From the NCBI GenBank assembly GCA_009823395.1, contig CM020515.1, positions 14,556,489 through 14,620,488 of the forward strand: DNA of 64,000 bases, in the 5' to 3' direction. The position numbers and the translations under genes are program-made. Below, in pieces: positions 23,861-36,015 of this stretch; the stretch's first letter is position 1, and each line of letters starts with the position of its first letter. The stretch comes from Thamnaconus septentrionalis. Its lineage: Eukaryota; Chordata; Actinopteri; Tetraodontiformes; Monacanthidae. The notes under the pieces are model-generated. The model did not search any database. It saw only the letters and a program-made list of their open reading frames with translations, and was not told where the DNA came from.

Positions 23861-25480
23861 ATATATTTTGAAAAAAGTTATTGATGATCATTTGAGGTGG
23901 TAAATGAAGAAAAGTTAATGCAGCTTTTTGAAAATTAGGACTTAGTTGTATATGTGTGTGTGTATATGTGTGTTTATTTGCTCCTATAAACATAGTAATC
24001 AGGGAGAAGTGAACGGTGGCCTCAATGCGAATGTTTCACTATGGGTGGATAACTTGATTGGTTTGGCAGCAGTAGCTTGTAATTCGCTATACGAAAAAAA
24101 AATAGTCAACTAAAATGTTTTCATCACGAGAAGCACTAAGAGACAATCTGTCTTCGTGTTGTTGTGATGGGTTTGCTGAACCCGATAACATGGGCACCAT
24201 CACTCGCAGTCAGTCATAACATGAAAGGCTCTTTGTTGTTGCCCTGGAAAAACATGTGTTTTTGTTTTGTTTTTCCACCGCTAGCCGTGCAGATGCTGGC
24301 GGAGAAACGCTTCTTTACAGAGACTTACAGCGGCAGAGCTGCGAGACTGAGCACAGCAAAAAGATTGCCTTTGGTGTCAGCCAGTTGCATTATCTTTTCT
24401 TCAATTCTGGCTTTAATTCGGCTCAGTGTTATGTGTTGTCTGACAGAAGGAAAATTTGCAAAAGGCTGCAGATGGTGGTTTCCTATATGTCTTTGGAGTA
24501 AATGTCAAATAAACATAACTTGTGTTTTTGTCCTGTAAAACTTTGCATATTTCGCACAGTATCTTTACTCTTTAATCTTTACGATGTCGTATAAATAACG
24601 CAGAAACGTCAGGAGAATTAAGTGTCGCTATTTGAATTTGAACTTTGTATGGTAATTGAATCAGAAAATGCAACCCATGTTGTTTAAATAAACAGCAGTA
24701 GCGCCGGGAGTTGAATTTATGCAGTATTTTATTACGTGGCTGCTCTCACCCTCCAGTAAGCGGTGTCGCTCTCTTTGGACGACTCTCAGGAAAACTCCAA
24801 TAGCAGAAGCAATAGTCTGCTTACACAGACATAGGAGCAAAACCTGAGAATGACATAATTTTCTTTGCTGATGATTTTCTCTAATCCAGTCCATTGTGAC
24901 AGACCACTGTGCACTCAAATGGCCCCGTGGGATTAGAGCTAGGTCTGCACATTGTCCCGTGAATAGAGTAAAGCATTATGAATGCAGGCAGCCAAATGAC
25001 AGTCGAGTTTCACCGCGTGCATAACACCAACGCTGGGCGTCCTCCATTACACATGGGATGGGAAGAGAGAGAGATGCGCAAAGGCTGTGCGTCTATGCAT
25101 AATGAGTCTAAACAAACATCTCCACAAAAACAAATGTTCCACTTCCACATGCAGTCAAATCGTATGAGACAGCTGTCAGAAAGTATCCTTATCCATTTGG
25201 AGTTTGCTCTAATTGGAGAAGTACTCTCTCTTCTCCAGGCCTGTTTGACAGATACTGCTCTATCGCCACCACCACCACCGGCACTGAACGCGGCTCAGGA
25301 CGAAATTCACTCCGCAATTACAACGTCTATTCCTGTTACACGATGACACGACCCACACTGGACACCGCTGAGTGTAATTGCATGCGTGTGTGCGTTTGTG
25401 CATGCGTGTCTGCGCTTTGTCTGAGCGTTAGACATGCATGTTCCGTAATGCAGAACACGACGCATGTGCTGAGACTGCAC
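23861..25480. other. AT-rich stretch with a few block-like parts
   Basis: 24640-24770 is unique with GGTAATTGAATC and TTTATTACGTGG words and is the most regulatory-looking part. 25000-25330 is unique and repeat-free. 25380-25430 is a degenerate TGCGTG tract. Confidence 0.35.
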
Positions 25481-25489
25481 GTGCCTCAT

Positions 25490-26110
25490 TTATAACACGA
25501 GGTAGCAGCATGCATTCCCATGTGCAGTAAAGACAGGGTATAAATTGTAAATGCTGCAATTCCAATAAAAGGATGAAGCCTGCAATCCATAACAGATGCA
25601 ATTACCAGCTGGCCCAACGTGCAGATGAGAGAGGAAGACGCGCAAACATAAACACTCGCACGGCAATGCACCTACATTATTTTGTACACACTGAATTAAT
25701 CCGCTCTTAGACAAATAACAGAATAAATACTGTGGATGGCCGGATCAATAGTATACACTCAATTCATCTGAGTTCATAGAGATGTCAAATTCTGCATAGT
25801 TCCATGGCACGCTGATTAAACTGGCACCACATTAATTCAGTAAATCAATAAAACCAATCTTTCAAATAAATCAAGTCGCCTGGGCGGCTAAAGCCAATTG
25901 GTGGAGTTGGGGTGGGGCGTGGGGGGACAAAAACACATTAAAATTCCCTTGCTCCGACTGCATATCTATGTCAAGCAGGCGGCACACTGATTTGCTGTGT
26001 GGATTCCACAATTTGTGGAATGAAAATGATTAATCCATGAAACAATAACCGGGGTGCCAAGAAGGCACATGGTAATTCTATAATGATCAAAGACTCAATT
26101 AAATCCTTCT
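25490..26110. promoter_or_regulatory. Candidate regulatory block cluster, strong texture
   Basis: Three consecutive unique parts. 25500-25640 carries GATGCAATTACCAGCTGG with an E-box CAGCTG at 25606-25611. 25720-25910 has repeated ATTAA and AATCAATAAA words. 25940-26105 includes a perfect 9-base inverted repeat (26003-26021) and TGATTAATCCATGAAACAA. A G-rich interruption lies at 25905-25925. Confidence 0.52.
26003..26021. promoter_or_regulatory. Perfect palindromic site ATTCCACAA/TTGTGGAAT
   Basis: Nine-base arms (26003-26011 and 26013-26021) flank one central base. Each arm contains ATTCCACA, close to a RUNX-type CCACA word and to the TEAD ATTCC word, in mirror orientation. A dimer site is plausible. 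Confidence 0.6.
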
Positions 26111-26158
26111 CCATTCTGTTCCCTAAATGCCTCATCTGTGGCTACACGGCAAGCATCG

Positions 26159-26162
<4 letters not shown>

Positions 26163-26207
<45 letters not shown>

Positions 26208-26260
26208 TGAGAAAGAGAGGGAGAGAGAGAAAGAGAGAGAGAGAGACAGAGAGAGAGAGA
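26163..26260. repeat. (TG)16 joined to (GA)n
   Basis: TG run at 26163-26194 passes directly into an imperfect GA run to about 26260. Confidence 0.96.
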
Positions 26261-27104
<844 letters not shown>

Positions 27105-27651
27105 CCCACAGTTCATTGCTCTGGGTGTTTATGGACATTTCCCATCATCCCACACTGCACCCTTTACCCCACCCCCAGCACCTCCTTCCTGTCTCATCTG
27201 GCACCTGCCCAGTGTATGTATTAGGCTCTAGGTGTTGTAACAGCTGTTTAGGAATATACTTGCCCCTCAGCACCTCTGTCTTGGAGATCCATTTTTTTTT
27301 CCTTTCCTTCACGTCACCCTGCCCCCCATCCTATTTTTTTTTTTTCCATTCCCCGCTTTCCTCCAACTCCCATCTTGCCGGACGGGCAAACAAACAGCTT
27401 CTAGTGGTCCTGTGTTGTTCCTCGGTGTTGCCTCCACCTCCTCCTCCTCCTCCTCCACCTCCTCCTCTAGGCCGGCCGTGCACAGCATGGATACACGCAC
27501 GCACGGAAGCACACAAACACGAACACGCACCAGTCCGGGCACCATGTGCTCCGAGGGGAACGCTCCTGACACAAATACGAACTCACCAGAGCCTTCCTCA
27601 GCGGGATGACTCAGGTGCGTCTCAGGTGAAAATCAGACAGGCAGCCAGAAC

Positions 27652-27653
<2 letters not shown>
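27105..27653. other. Pyrimidine-rich spacer with (CTC)n
   Basis: C/T-rich throughout, T runs at 27291-27300 and 27336-27346, and a CTC/CCA tract at 27431-27467. Pro/Ser-rich frames are artefacts. Confidence 0.5.

Positions 27654-27702
<49 letters not shown>
27654..27702. repeat. (CA)24 microsatellite
   Basis: Uninterrupted CA run of about 24 units. Confidence 0.98.
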
Positions 27703-27706
<4 letters not shown>

Positions 27707-27779
27707 CTTCCTACCTCTGCATGGCCAAACGCGTTGGTCGCCTGAAGGATGTCGAGGACCCCCCTTCCCCACCACCACA

Positions 27780-28140
27780 CACACGCACCCAACCCGTATT
27801 AGTCACCAAGTGCGAGTTGTCAGTGGCATAAAGCGAGAAATGGATCGTGTAAACAGTGCCGTAATGAAGGAACATTGGAGTCCCGCAGCACAGATGAAGG
27901 GTCTGTACATGGCACCAGCCTGACGGTAATGAGGACAAAGGTGCCAGTATTGATGCTGCGAGAGTGAGAGCGCCAGGTGGAAGAAGGCGCCACCGCTACT
28001 CCTGCCATTATCACCAGGCCTCCTCCGTTGGCCACGCCGGGCGAGCCAATTAGAGGGGCTCATTGGCCACTCCGGCCGGCACCCTCAGTCAAGCTTTCAG
28101 AAAAACATAAGGATTGATTGGACAAGCTATTAGGTCGATT
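27780..28140. promoter_or_regulatory. Candidate regulatory block
   Basis: Unique GC-balanced DNA with GTGCCGTAATGAAGG, GACGGTAATGAGG and GCCATTATCACC words (repeated TAATGA cores). GCCAATTAGAGGGGCTCATTGGCC at about 28045-28068 contains opposed CCAAT boxes. AT-rich GGATTGATTGGAC follows. Confidence 0.42.
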
Positions 28141-28489
28141 GATCCTTCCCTCCTCTCTGTGTGTAACTCCTTTTTTATTTTTGCAGACGGACGGACCGGA
28201 TTTATAAAACATTCCAATTACCTGAAGACAGGGCTTGGACTAATACGGCAGGTTGCACCGTATTTTTCTTACTTGGTGTGTGGCAGATTTACTCTTGAGT
28301 ACTCAATTTGTCTCAAAAGAAACAAGTAAGAAGTAAGAAAAAAAAAATCCATACATAAGTGCAGATCTGAATATAAACCTTATTTTAAACTATCAGCTTT
28401 CACTATGAATGTTTGTGTTCTTCACCGTCTGGTCCGGGAAGTTCAGACTCAATTTCACAGTGTCGAGAGCACCATTTACAACACACACC

Positions 28490-28800
28490 TTTGGTGAGGG
28501 CTGCCATAGCTGATTTCCCAAAATGTCAGACAACTAGGGCAAAATTACATTGATTTATAATCATTATTCCAAAGAGTATTCAAAATTACAGCTTCTCGAG
28601 CGGCCTTGAAAACTCATTAAACACATGTTAAGCAATGGAAAATGAACAACACGGAGCTGATAACAGCTATTTGAAGTACTTTTAACGGCGTGAATAGGAA
28701 AAATCAGACAGACTTCAAAGGGCAATCAAAGCTGACCATTACAAACAGCGGTGAGAATTTGATCGTTGAGAATGCAATTCTGAGCCCCCTTCCCTCCCTC
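28490..28800. promoter_or_regulatory. Candidate regulatory block, strong texture
   Basis: Three hundred bases of AT-rich unique DNA without any simple repeat. Words include AAATTACATTGATTTATAATCATTATT (read in parts), CTCATTAAACAC, GGGCAATCAAAG and GACCATTACAAAC. It is bounded by a C-rich run at 28786-28802. Confidence 0.52.
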
Positions 28801-29315
28801 CTAGCAAATCCTTGTAAAAACCCAGTGAGTTGCTGGTGGGCCTGATTGGCCGCATTGATTGGGCATCACTAAGTCCTTTCACTGCTGTACACCAAGTTGT
28901 CTCTCAGTCAATAGACACAAACCAAATACGCCAGGCACTCAATCCAGTGTGTTGCTACATGGGCCCATCCAGCTAATTTAACACCCACTCCATTTATGAA
29001 AAAGAGTCCTCATCGATCTTCCCCTGTTCATGCGCTCTTGTTGCTCTTGTTCATTTTCGCCATGCCGGCGCCTACACATGCCCCAGGCTGGCAGCGAGTG
29101 AATTGAATTAGTGTGCGGTAGGGCTCCCATAAGATGAGCTTCCCCAATGCGCGCATCTTCAGTGCCCCTTCCAAAAGTACCCGAGGACGAGTGAGCCAGG
29201 GGTTTGTGCTTGGATACTGCAGCTTGGCAAACGCGACGCTAAAAGCTTGTGAGCATGACTTTCCCAAAATGGACTCACACTGGCTTCCTTTAAACTTAGC
29301 ACCACAGCAAAGATG
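28801..29315. promoter_or_regulatory. Candidate regulatory block
   Basis: Unique balanced DNA. CTGATTGGCCGCATTGATTGGGC near 28840-28863 has two ATTGG words. GAATTGAATTAG lies at about 29100. The reverse frame of 111 codons across 29028-29363 has no recognised domain. Confidence 0.45.
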
Positions 29316-29695
29316 ATTCATGAGTGTCACCCCTCTCCTGTAACCACCTCTCTTTTTGCACAATATACTTTTTGCCCCAATCTATTTTCCCAACCTTCCG
29401 TCCTCTCCTGATCCTGACATTCATTTCTTTTTCATTTCTTTTTCTCTCTCTCTATCTCTCTCTCGCTATCATGCTTTTTTTAAATGTCCATGCTCCAGGC
29501 ATTTAAGAGGAAAAGCAGCACATTACGAATAGTCATGGAGAAAAATGCAAGTGTGTTATGGGCTGGCTGTTCTGATTACAATAATTACCTCCACCCCCAC
29601 CCCCCGACAAAAAAAATACAGCTGTTGAGGAGCTTTTCTTCTCAGAATGTTTTGTCCGCTGTGGTTAAACACCGAACCCACCAAAAACTGTCATT
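29316..29695. other. Pyrimidine-rich and AT-rich spacer
   Basis: CT-rich run at 29426-29466 and C-run at 29590-29605. No gene was seen. Confidence 0.4.
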
Positions 29696-30120
29696 AAAAT
29701 GACAATAGCACTCCTGTCAGGGCCAGTGTTATCGGGCTTGTGTCAACCACAGTGCTACCAATGCAAGGTAAACAGCGCTAGCGGTGAAGGGAGGCAGCGG
29801 CGCGGGGGTGGGGGGATGCCTCACACCACACAATAAACTGTTTCTAGGTCATTTGAGTGGAAAAAGCGCCTTGAGGGAACAGCATTTTGACATAGTGTGC
29901 ATGAACGATTACCCTTTTCCACAGCACCAGGGGTAGACAGGTACCTGGAAGCACCTATGCTACACTATCATAAATGCATGCATCCGAGGGCTGCCACATC
30001 AGCCACTCGATACCCAGACTTTTAATGAGATGGAGTGCCATAAGGACAGCTCTCTGATTATCACTGCTGATGTAACTTCCATGCACTATTTTAATCTTTC
30101 AGCCTTCTTATTGCAATCTT
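29696..30120. promoter_or_regulatory. Candidate regulatory block
   Basis: Unique sequence with AAAATGACAATAG, CAATAAACTG, ATGAACGATTACCC and TTTAATGAGATGG words, and ATAAATGCATGCATC near 29970. A G-rich interruption lies at 29800-29817. Confidence 0.48.
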
Positions 30121-30419
30121 CTAATAATAGCAAGCAACCAGACCGTACGCATTCTCATTGGGTACAACAGCAAACAGTAAAAAACACAGGGTGGCGAACG
30201 TAGCACCACAATTGTTGCACTAAAAGGTCGCAGCGTGTAGTGCGTGTACAAACATGATTTAAGTGCAGAGTCCAAATGACATTTTGGAGAGAGGAGGTCA
30301 AAAATGTCAATGCAGTTATGTTGAGACTCGCAAAAGGTTGTTTTGAGAGGACCGTAATTGCAAATATCATGAAGAATTACAAGTGAGGGAAAAAAAAGGT
30401 TAACCAAAGGCATGATTAT
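30121..30419. other. Unique spacer
   Basis: AT-balanced unique DNA with no repeat and no coding sign. Its reverse-strand frames (71-101 codons) show no domain. It may belong to the neighbouring blocks. Confidence 0.3.
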
Positions 30420-30770
30420 TCAAAATAAATTCCCCCGCGACACGGGCCACTGTAAAGTCTGCGACTGGATAACGTTGTGATGCTTGTAGTTTTTAATCAT
30501 ATCCGGGAGGCTTTCATCATCAAAAGGCAGTGATGAGATTAAGTTTACTACTCTGTTCTGCACCGGCATTAAACATTCCAATTATTTCCCCCTGGATGTT
30601 GTATCAACTTAAACTGAATAAACAAGCGGCGTGCAATTTACGTGGTTATATCCGCGTGTACTCCACGAGCAGGCATCTAGATGTTTGGATATGTATTTCA
30701 AGGGGCAAACAGATGATCAAGGCATCTACTGTTAATCAATGACTGCGGTTTTAAAGCTTCTACTGTGGCA
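30420..30770. promoter_or_regulatory. Candidate regulatory block, strong texture
   Basis: Repeat-free over 350 bases. TTTTTAATCATATCC, GGCATTAAACATTCCAATTATTTCC, CTGAATAAACAAGC (FOX-like TAAACAA) and TGTTAATCAATGAC (HNF1/CDX-like) words are spread evenly. Confidence 0.55.
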
Positions 30771-30859
30771 GACTTGACAGCTACAGATGGCGTTTGTTTT
30801 TTCCCACCCGATTTTCCCTAAAAAATGAAGGTGGTGGACTACCCTTAATTTCCAATTCA

Positions 30860-31140
30860 AACAACAGCGTTAATAGATGTGTACAGTGGCTGGGTTAGAT
30901 TTAGTATTATCTGTCATATAAAAATTAGAGGCAAGCCAAAGCTGGATATTGGACATAAACTTCTAGGTAATAATACCAATCAAAATTACTTACTTGTGGT
31001 GTTAAATAATGCGTGCAATATTCCTCTGGCTTGCATTTTGTGATTAAACAATGCTGATGAGGGAACAACCGTCTATTTGATATTCTGTTGAGGACGCGCA
31101 GAACAATAAGCCTGAGGAAAAAAATTTAATTTGTAAATAA
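30860..31140. promoter_or_regulatory. Candidate regulatory block
   Basis: AT-rich unique DNA with GCGTTAATAGATG, AATACCAATCAAAATTAC and TGTGATTAAACAATGC (homeodomain next to a SOX-type ACAATG) words. Confidence 0.5.
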
Positions 31141-31289
31141 GAACACCACGCAAAAATATTCTGCCATTAGAGCCATGGCCTTTCTTTGCTTTTTTTTTTT
31201 TTTTTTATATTTGGAACCCTACAGCCTTTTAACTGTATAAGATGAATTCACACTACCTACTGCCTTAAAAAGACCTCTGTAAAATCCTC

Positions 31290-31620
31290 TATGGGTTAAA
31301 CACAGCTCTTCATGCAGCGTCTGCATTTCTTTATTGTCATGTATTATTCAAGATGCATTTCTGTTGCTAATTAATTGCTATGTACAAATAAAGAATTTTT
31401 GTACATTGCCATGACGACAAGATCCCTTCAACGTCTTTAAAATCTATGACTCTTGTTTCCGCATTAGTCTTTGAACCAGAAGATGCAGCACATTAAGCTG
31501 TCATAGGTCATTCTCTGAAATTCATATGAGCACTCTATTTTTTCTGCTTATTTTCTATTAATATATTCAGCCTCGTCAAAGAGCTACAGGGGGCTGCATA
31601 CATATGCGCAAAGACGAGAG
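31290..31620. promoter_or_regulatory. Candidate regulatory block with internal hairpin
   Basis: Unique DNA with TTTATTGTCATGTATTATTC, GCTAATTAATTGC and a 9-base inverted repeat ATGTACAAA/TTTGTACAT (31380-31388 and 31398-31406). A T run at 31193-31207 precedes the block. Confidence 0.55.
31380..31406. repeat. Nine-base inverted repeat ATGTACAAA/TTTGTACAT
   Basis: Perfect arms with a 9-base spacer TAAAGAATT, directly after a CTAATTAATTG homeodomain cluster. It could be a dimeric binding site or a short stem. The arms are too short for a microRNA precursor. Confidence 0.7.
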
Positions 31621-31706
31621 AAGCAAGGATGCAAAGGAAACGCAAGGGAAGATCACTGTAGGGAGAAAGTCACATACAAATAGTTCTCATGCTAATGCTG
31701 TATACA

Positions 31707-31708
31707 GT

Positions 31709-31779
<71 letters not shown>
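31707..31779. repeat. (GT)n microsatellite, about 36 units
   Basis: GT run with one TTT interruption near the start. Confidence 0.97.
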
Positions 31780-31780
<1 letters not shown>

Positions 31781-31789
31781 CATGACCAG

Positions 31790-32010
31790 TAGTACATCGT
31801 ATAAATTCTCAATGTAAATTTGTTTGCGTCACAACTCCTGCACGTTCAGCAGAATAATGCGGCCGTCAGTGACAAGTGTTGCAAAAGCTTCCTGAGACGT
31901 TGAACTTGCACCGGGAAAAAATCAAATTATGATTAGTGACTTATTAAAAGTCTGACGATCATTAACACCATGCTAATGTATGATTATTATTCACCCATTG
32001 AAAGTCGGGA
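31790..32010. promoter_or_regulatory. Candidate regulatory block, homeodomain-rich
   Basis: AAATTATGATTAGTGACTTATTAAAAG, GATCATTAACACC and CTAATGTATGATTATTATTC parts at about 31920-31992 give one of the densest clusters of TAAT/ATTA cores here, in unique DNA. Confidence 0.53.
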
Positions 32011-32019
32011 ATATTTTTT

Positions 32020-32490
32020 TCCCTGATGGTGATGTGACACGCAGACAAGGGGGAAATAAATCTTTCTGCCTTCTAAGGCAGAGGGTTTGGCAGTAAACCA
32101 ATCCCAAGTCTGGCTTCTTGAATTCACAGATAACACAATCAGACAGTTGCAATATTGCTGTTTTACCACCTGAAGAATTTGAAATTCATTCAGCCCCTCT
32201 GAATAGGAGATATGCCAGGGTTTTTTTTCCCCCAGAATTGGCAGGACAAACACAACGCGCCCCGGCGAAATGAGGAAGAGCCTTAGCAGAATAAAATAAC
32301 TCAGGATCTTTCTTTCTCATCACCTCTGGTTCAATTTTGCCATGGCAAAAAACAAAAAGGCAAAGGGTTTAATTTATTCCATCACAGCTACAGTGTGAGG
32401 CTGTTGATGCCTCTTTTATTAGATGCTTTATTATTAAATTGGGAATTAGTTCAGCATAACAATATCACTGTGCCTTGTTGTTTTTTTTAT
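32020..32490. promoter_or_regulatory. Candidate regulatory block pair
   Basis: Unique DNA divided by a T/C run at 32221-32234. Words include GATAACACAATC, GCAATATTGC (perfect 10-base palindrome near 32149), CCATGGCAAAA and TTTATTATTAAATTGGGAATTAG. Confidence 0.5.
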
Positions 32491-32499
32491 AATATGAAC

Positions 32500-33100
32500 C
32501 TTTCAGCATTGCCGGGGTGCATTTGATTACATGCATATTCGCTTTCCCCGCCCTTGTGCTATTTTATGCTCGACTTCGGTGATAAGACACCATCTGAAAA
32601 GCATGGCTGTTCCCATGTATTTTGCAGCTATTTGGGATTTGGGGTTAGTTTAATTGCGGAAAATGAAACCACTTCACATTTTGGTTGGGACCCCATGGGA
32701 CATTCCTCAAAGGCTCCTGGGGCTCCCCAGACCCCTCTGAGAGCAGCTGACCTATAGGTAATTATTTGACAAAGTGCAAGATTAATGGTGTAGTCTGGGA
32801 CACGGAGGATCAAGGAAAGCAATTCATCCAAATTCATCTTATACTTCTCTAATACCAAGGTTAGATTCCTTCTCTCAAATATCAAAGTTGCACAGATTAT
32901 TCACAGGAATGAGCAGGGGTGGCACGGAGGTATGGAAATTAAACGCCTGCCATGTCCTTCCATCCTCCTCTTCCTTCATCACACTCTGAGAATATAAACA
33001 CTTAGAAATTAATTTAACACTTGATAAAAACTGAGGCCGTTGCAACCCCCACCCAGCCTGACCTTTATCACTCTTAAAAATCATTTCACGTCTAGCTTAA
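32500..33100. promoter_or_regulatory. Candidate regulatory block
   Basis: Long unique block. 32600-32770 includes an acceptor-like ATTTTGCAG at 32627 and a donor-like CTATAG|GTAATT at 32757, but the only open frame between them ends in a stop at the donor, so it is not called an exon. GGTAATTATTTGACAAAG and GATTAATGG words follow. Confidence 0.45.
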
Positions 33101-33109
33101 GGTAAAACG

Positions 33110-33350
33110 CACTTTACACGCACATACTTTTATCCTGTAGCCAATCCATAAATTAAAACTGGCACAACCTAACAGAGCACCGTGAGATGCACAGGCCCCG
33201 AATCGGGGTCCCGTCACTGTTACCCCAGAGTAATCCACCGCAGAAACACCTTGTAAATGAAAAAATAAACGACTTGCTACTGGAGGAGTGAGTGGAGAAG
33301 TCCGTCTCTGACAGAGCAGAAAATATCAATAAATATATCTGCTTACATGG
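33110..33350. promoter_or_regulatory. Candidate regulatory block next to the CpG island
   Basis: CCATAAATTAAAACTGGC and CGAATCGGGG with a 6-base inverted repeat (CCCCGA/TCGGGG at about 33197-33209). The block leads into the CpG-rich region. Confidence 0.38.
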
Positions 33351-33419
33351 CCGGGCACCTCTCACAGCTTGATGCTGGAAGATTCCAGTGATGCACTTTT
33401 TGCATGCTATTATTGTCGC

Positions 33420-34640
33420 ACCGGTGTCACGTGAAGTAAAAGAATATTTCGGGAGAGGAAGGAAAATTTTTAAAGAAAAAAAATGGAAGAAAAAACGTGC
33501 TTGTTTCTTACCTCGGTCGCTCCAACGGCTCCTTCCTTTAATTGCCGAGCGCCTCAGTCATTTTCGCTCCTCACTCGCCAGCTCGTCCTCTGCTTATCGC
33601 TCGTTCTCTCCTCTCCGCTCGCGCCGTCTTCGTGCGAATGCATACGAATTAAAAATTAATAGCCTTGTTATCTTAAAAGAGGGAACCGACGATGAAGGCG
33701 AGATACGGGAAACAATAAATAAAAATAATAATAATAATTTAAGAAAAAATATGTTGAGGGCAGTGAGTCGGTAGGAGAAGATCCTCACGGACAAAGCAGA
33801 TTTTGGCGAGAATGCGCCCGTGTGGGCTTTAAAATAAACAAGAGCGGCGACATGACTGTCATGTTGAGAGCGGAGGAGACATGCGGAGGCAGTGGCAGTG
33901 GCGGCGGCGGTGGTGGTGGGGTCACTTCGGCTTCGGCCACTGCGACGCAAACGTGGAGACGAGCCGGAGTACGAACAAATAGGAAGTTGGCGACCGCGGT
34001 CCTCCTTCCGTTGCTTCTTGTTGGCGGCTTTGACGGTTGCGCTCGTGAGCCGAACGTGCACTGAAAAAAAAAAAAAAAATACAACCGTTGAAAATCGGTT
34101 GCGTTCACGGGAGAGATGAGGGGCGTGCAGGGGGCGCTTTTCTGGTGTAAAAGTGTCGCCACTTCGACTCCTTTTACAGCGAAAAGAAGGACGAGCTCAT
34201 CGATACGGAAGCCAGACGCCGCTGCTGGTGGTGGTGTTCGGTGCTGCGGGGGAGTCGACACCGGCCATCTGCGGTTATCTCTGTGCGTCCTGACGCACCG
34301 AGCGGATTACTCGCCTATAGTTTCCCTCTCCGTCGGCAGGCAGCGCACGAGCACTCGCATCAGGACCGCTTCTTCTTCTCCCCCCCTCCCTCCCTGCCTC
34401 CAGCCCTCCCTCCTCGACCGCTCCTACACTCTGCATCAGGACCATTACAGCGCGCCGCGCATTCATGATTTTGCCCTCTCGCGCACACGCGTTGCTAGCC
34501 CGGAGACGTTCACTGTTCGTGTTATGTACAGTTTTCTAACCAACGTCGCCCGCGAACTTAATGAGGGAGGAAGGAAATGCGCTACTTTCTAGTCACGCTC
34601 TCACCCGGTCAAACGTCTCCCTCTTCGTATAGGGGCATTA
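33420..34640. promoter_or_regulatory. CpG island, possible promoter
   Basis: CpG is frequent where the rest of the window is poor in it: 19 CpG by count in 33841-34020 alone. The stretch holds GGC/GGT-rich parts (33897-33920), a poly(A) run at 34064-34078 and CACGTG at about 33428. Open frames of 155-158 codons on both strands reflect the GC content and have no domain. No TATA box, clear first exon or supported donor was found, so direction is unknown. It could instead be an unmethylated orphan island. Confidence 0.5.
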
Positions 34641-34771
34641 TTTATTGCGCGTGCATCGTTGTGTTTGATCCCTCGTTGCAAGTTTTCAAAAAAACTCACG
34701 TGGCTTCCGGTTGTAGTTCGTGAACCGGAGGTCACCGAAATAGTAATCCGGAAGAGACATCTAATCAGTTA
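34641..34771. other. Spacer between island and repeat
   Basis: Unique, with an AAAAAACTCACGTGG E-box-like word near 34689. Nothing else was recognised. Confidence 0.3.
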
Positions 34772-34806
34772 ATTATTATTATTCATCATCATCATCATCG
34801 TCGTCG

Positions 34807-34876
<70 letters not shown>
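34772..34876. repeat. Compound trinucleotide repeat (ATT/CAT/CGT/ATT)
   Basis: Successive ATT, CAT and CGT arrays followed by more than 20 ATT units. Neighbouring unit types differ by single bases, as expected if one ancestral array mutated and re-expanded. Confidence 0.97.
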
Positions 34877-34877
<1 letters not shown>

Positions 34878-36015
34878 CCACCCTGTTGCCAGTTTATCAC
34901 TGGGCCTCAATTATCTGTAGTCGTATTGTTGACGTTGATTAATATTTGCATTTCTCACCTGAAAAAAAAGTCTTCCTTCTCAAATGCCCTCGACTTTTCT
35001 ACATAAAAAATTACAACACTTTCTCCACTTGTGCACTTATCCGGGATATGTAGTTTACACCCGAAATTATACCAAGTGTTTTGATACAAGTGTTCATACT
35101 TGGCTTCCCGCATTAACTTTGAAGGCGTGTTTTGGGCATTTTTAATTGACATTTTAAAGAGATTCAGTTGTTTCTGATGTGACAGCACGCAGTCAGACCT
35201 ATGAACCCCATAGGTCAGAGTTGTTGTCTTTATGTGATGATGACGGCATGTTTCAGCTAATGTTTTATGCGAAGGCCGTAGTATTATTTTAGAGGATGCA
35301 ACAACTTTTATGTCCTCGGTGACTCCAACAGCAAAATCATAAGTACACCACGGGGCCCACAAGTCATCAATACAGCACGTCTCCTGTTTAAGACGCGTGC
35401 ATATTCTCCCCCGAACGAGCCACCTTGAATTTAATTGTATGCCAACATGTTCCTGATAATTTCACAGTACGAAAGATGATTTCTTTGAGTCAAAGTATCA
35501 GATTTTAAATGGGACAGAATCCTGACACTCAGTAAGGATTGGAAAAGACATTTATTTTTTTCAAACTATTTCACCGTTGCCTTTTTTTCCTAAAAGTAAA
35601 ACTTGTCTTTCAGAAGAGCCACCAGTGAAATAGTCTGGGCTGATGCACAGTTGAAGCCATACTTGGAAGAATGATATTGTAAAGTGGTGTTTTTTAGGGA
35701 CACCTCAAGATGTCTAAAGACTAGAGGCCAAAGAGAGAAGAAATAAAACTAAACTACAAAGTGCAGGCTGCTCATTTGACAAGTGTTTTCAGTCAGCCAC
35801 CTTCCCCTCCGGAGATTTCATCATACAAAACTGCTGCGAAAGCCTGTCTTGTGTTTTCAGGGAATAAAACTAACATTTTCTCTAAAGTGATACAATAAAG
35901 TCTTGCATGTTTTGAAGACAGATATGAGTAAACATATTTCCCTGTTTGCCTCTAAAGCACGTTTTGTTTTTGGTGTAGACAATTGTGCCGCGTCGGTCCT
36001 TGAACTCAGTAAATA
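34877..36015. other. AT-rich unique stretch
   Basis: ATTTGCAT octamer at 34944-34951. The reverse frame at 34955-35362 (135 codons) is repeat-free but has no recognised domain. Possible weak blocks lie at 35040-35210 and 35440-35560. Confidence 0.35.

Noticed and set aside
32628..32757. Sequence between an acceptor-like TTTTGCAG and donor-like CTATAG|GTAATT
   Set aside because: The only open frame ends with a stop exactly at the donor. The two other frames contain early stops.
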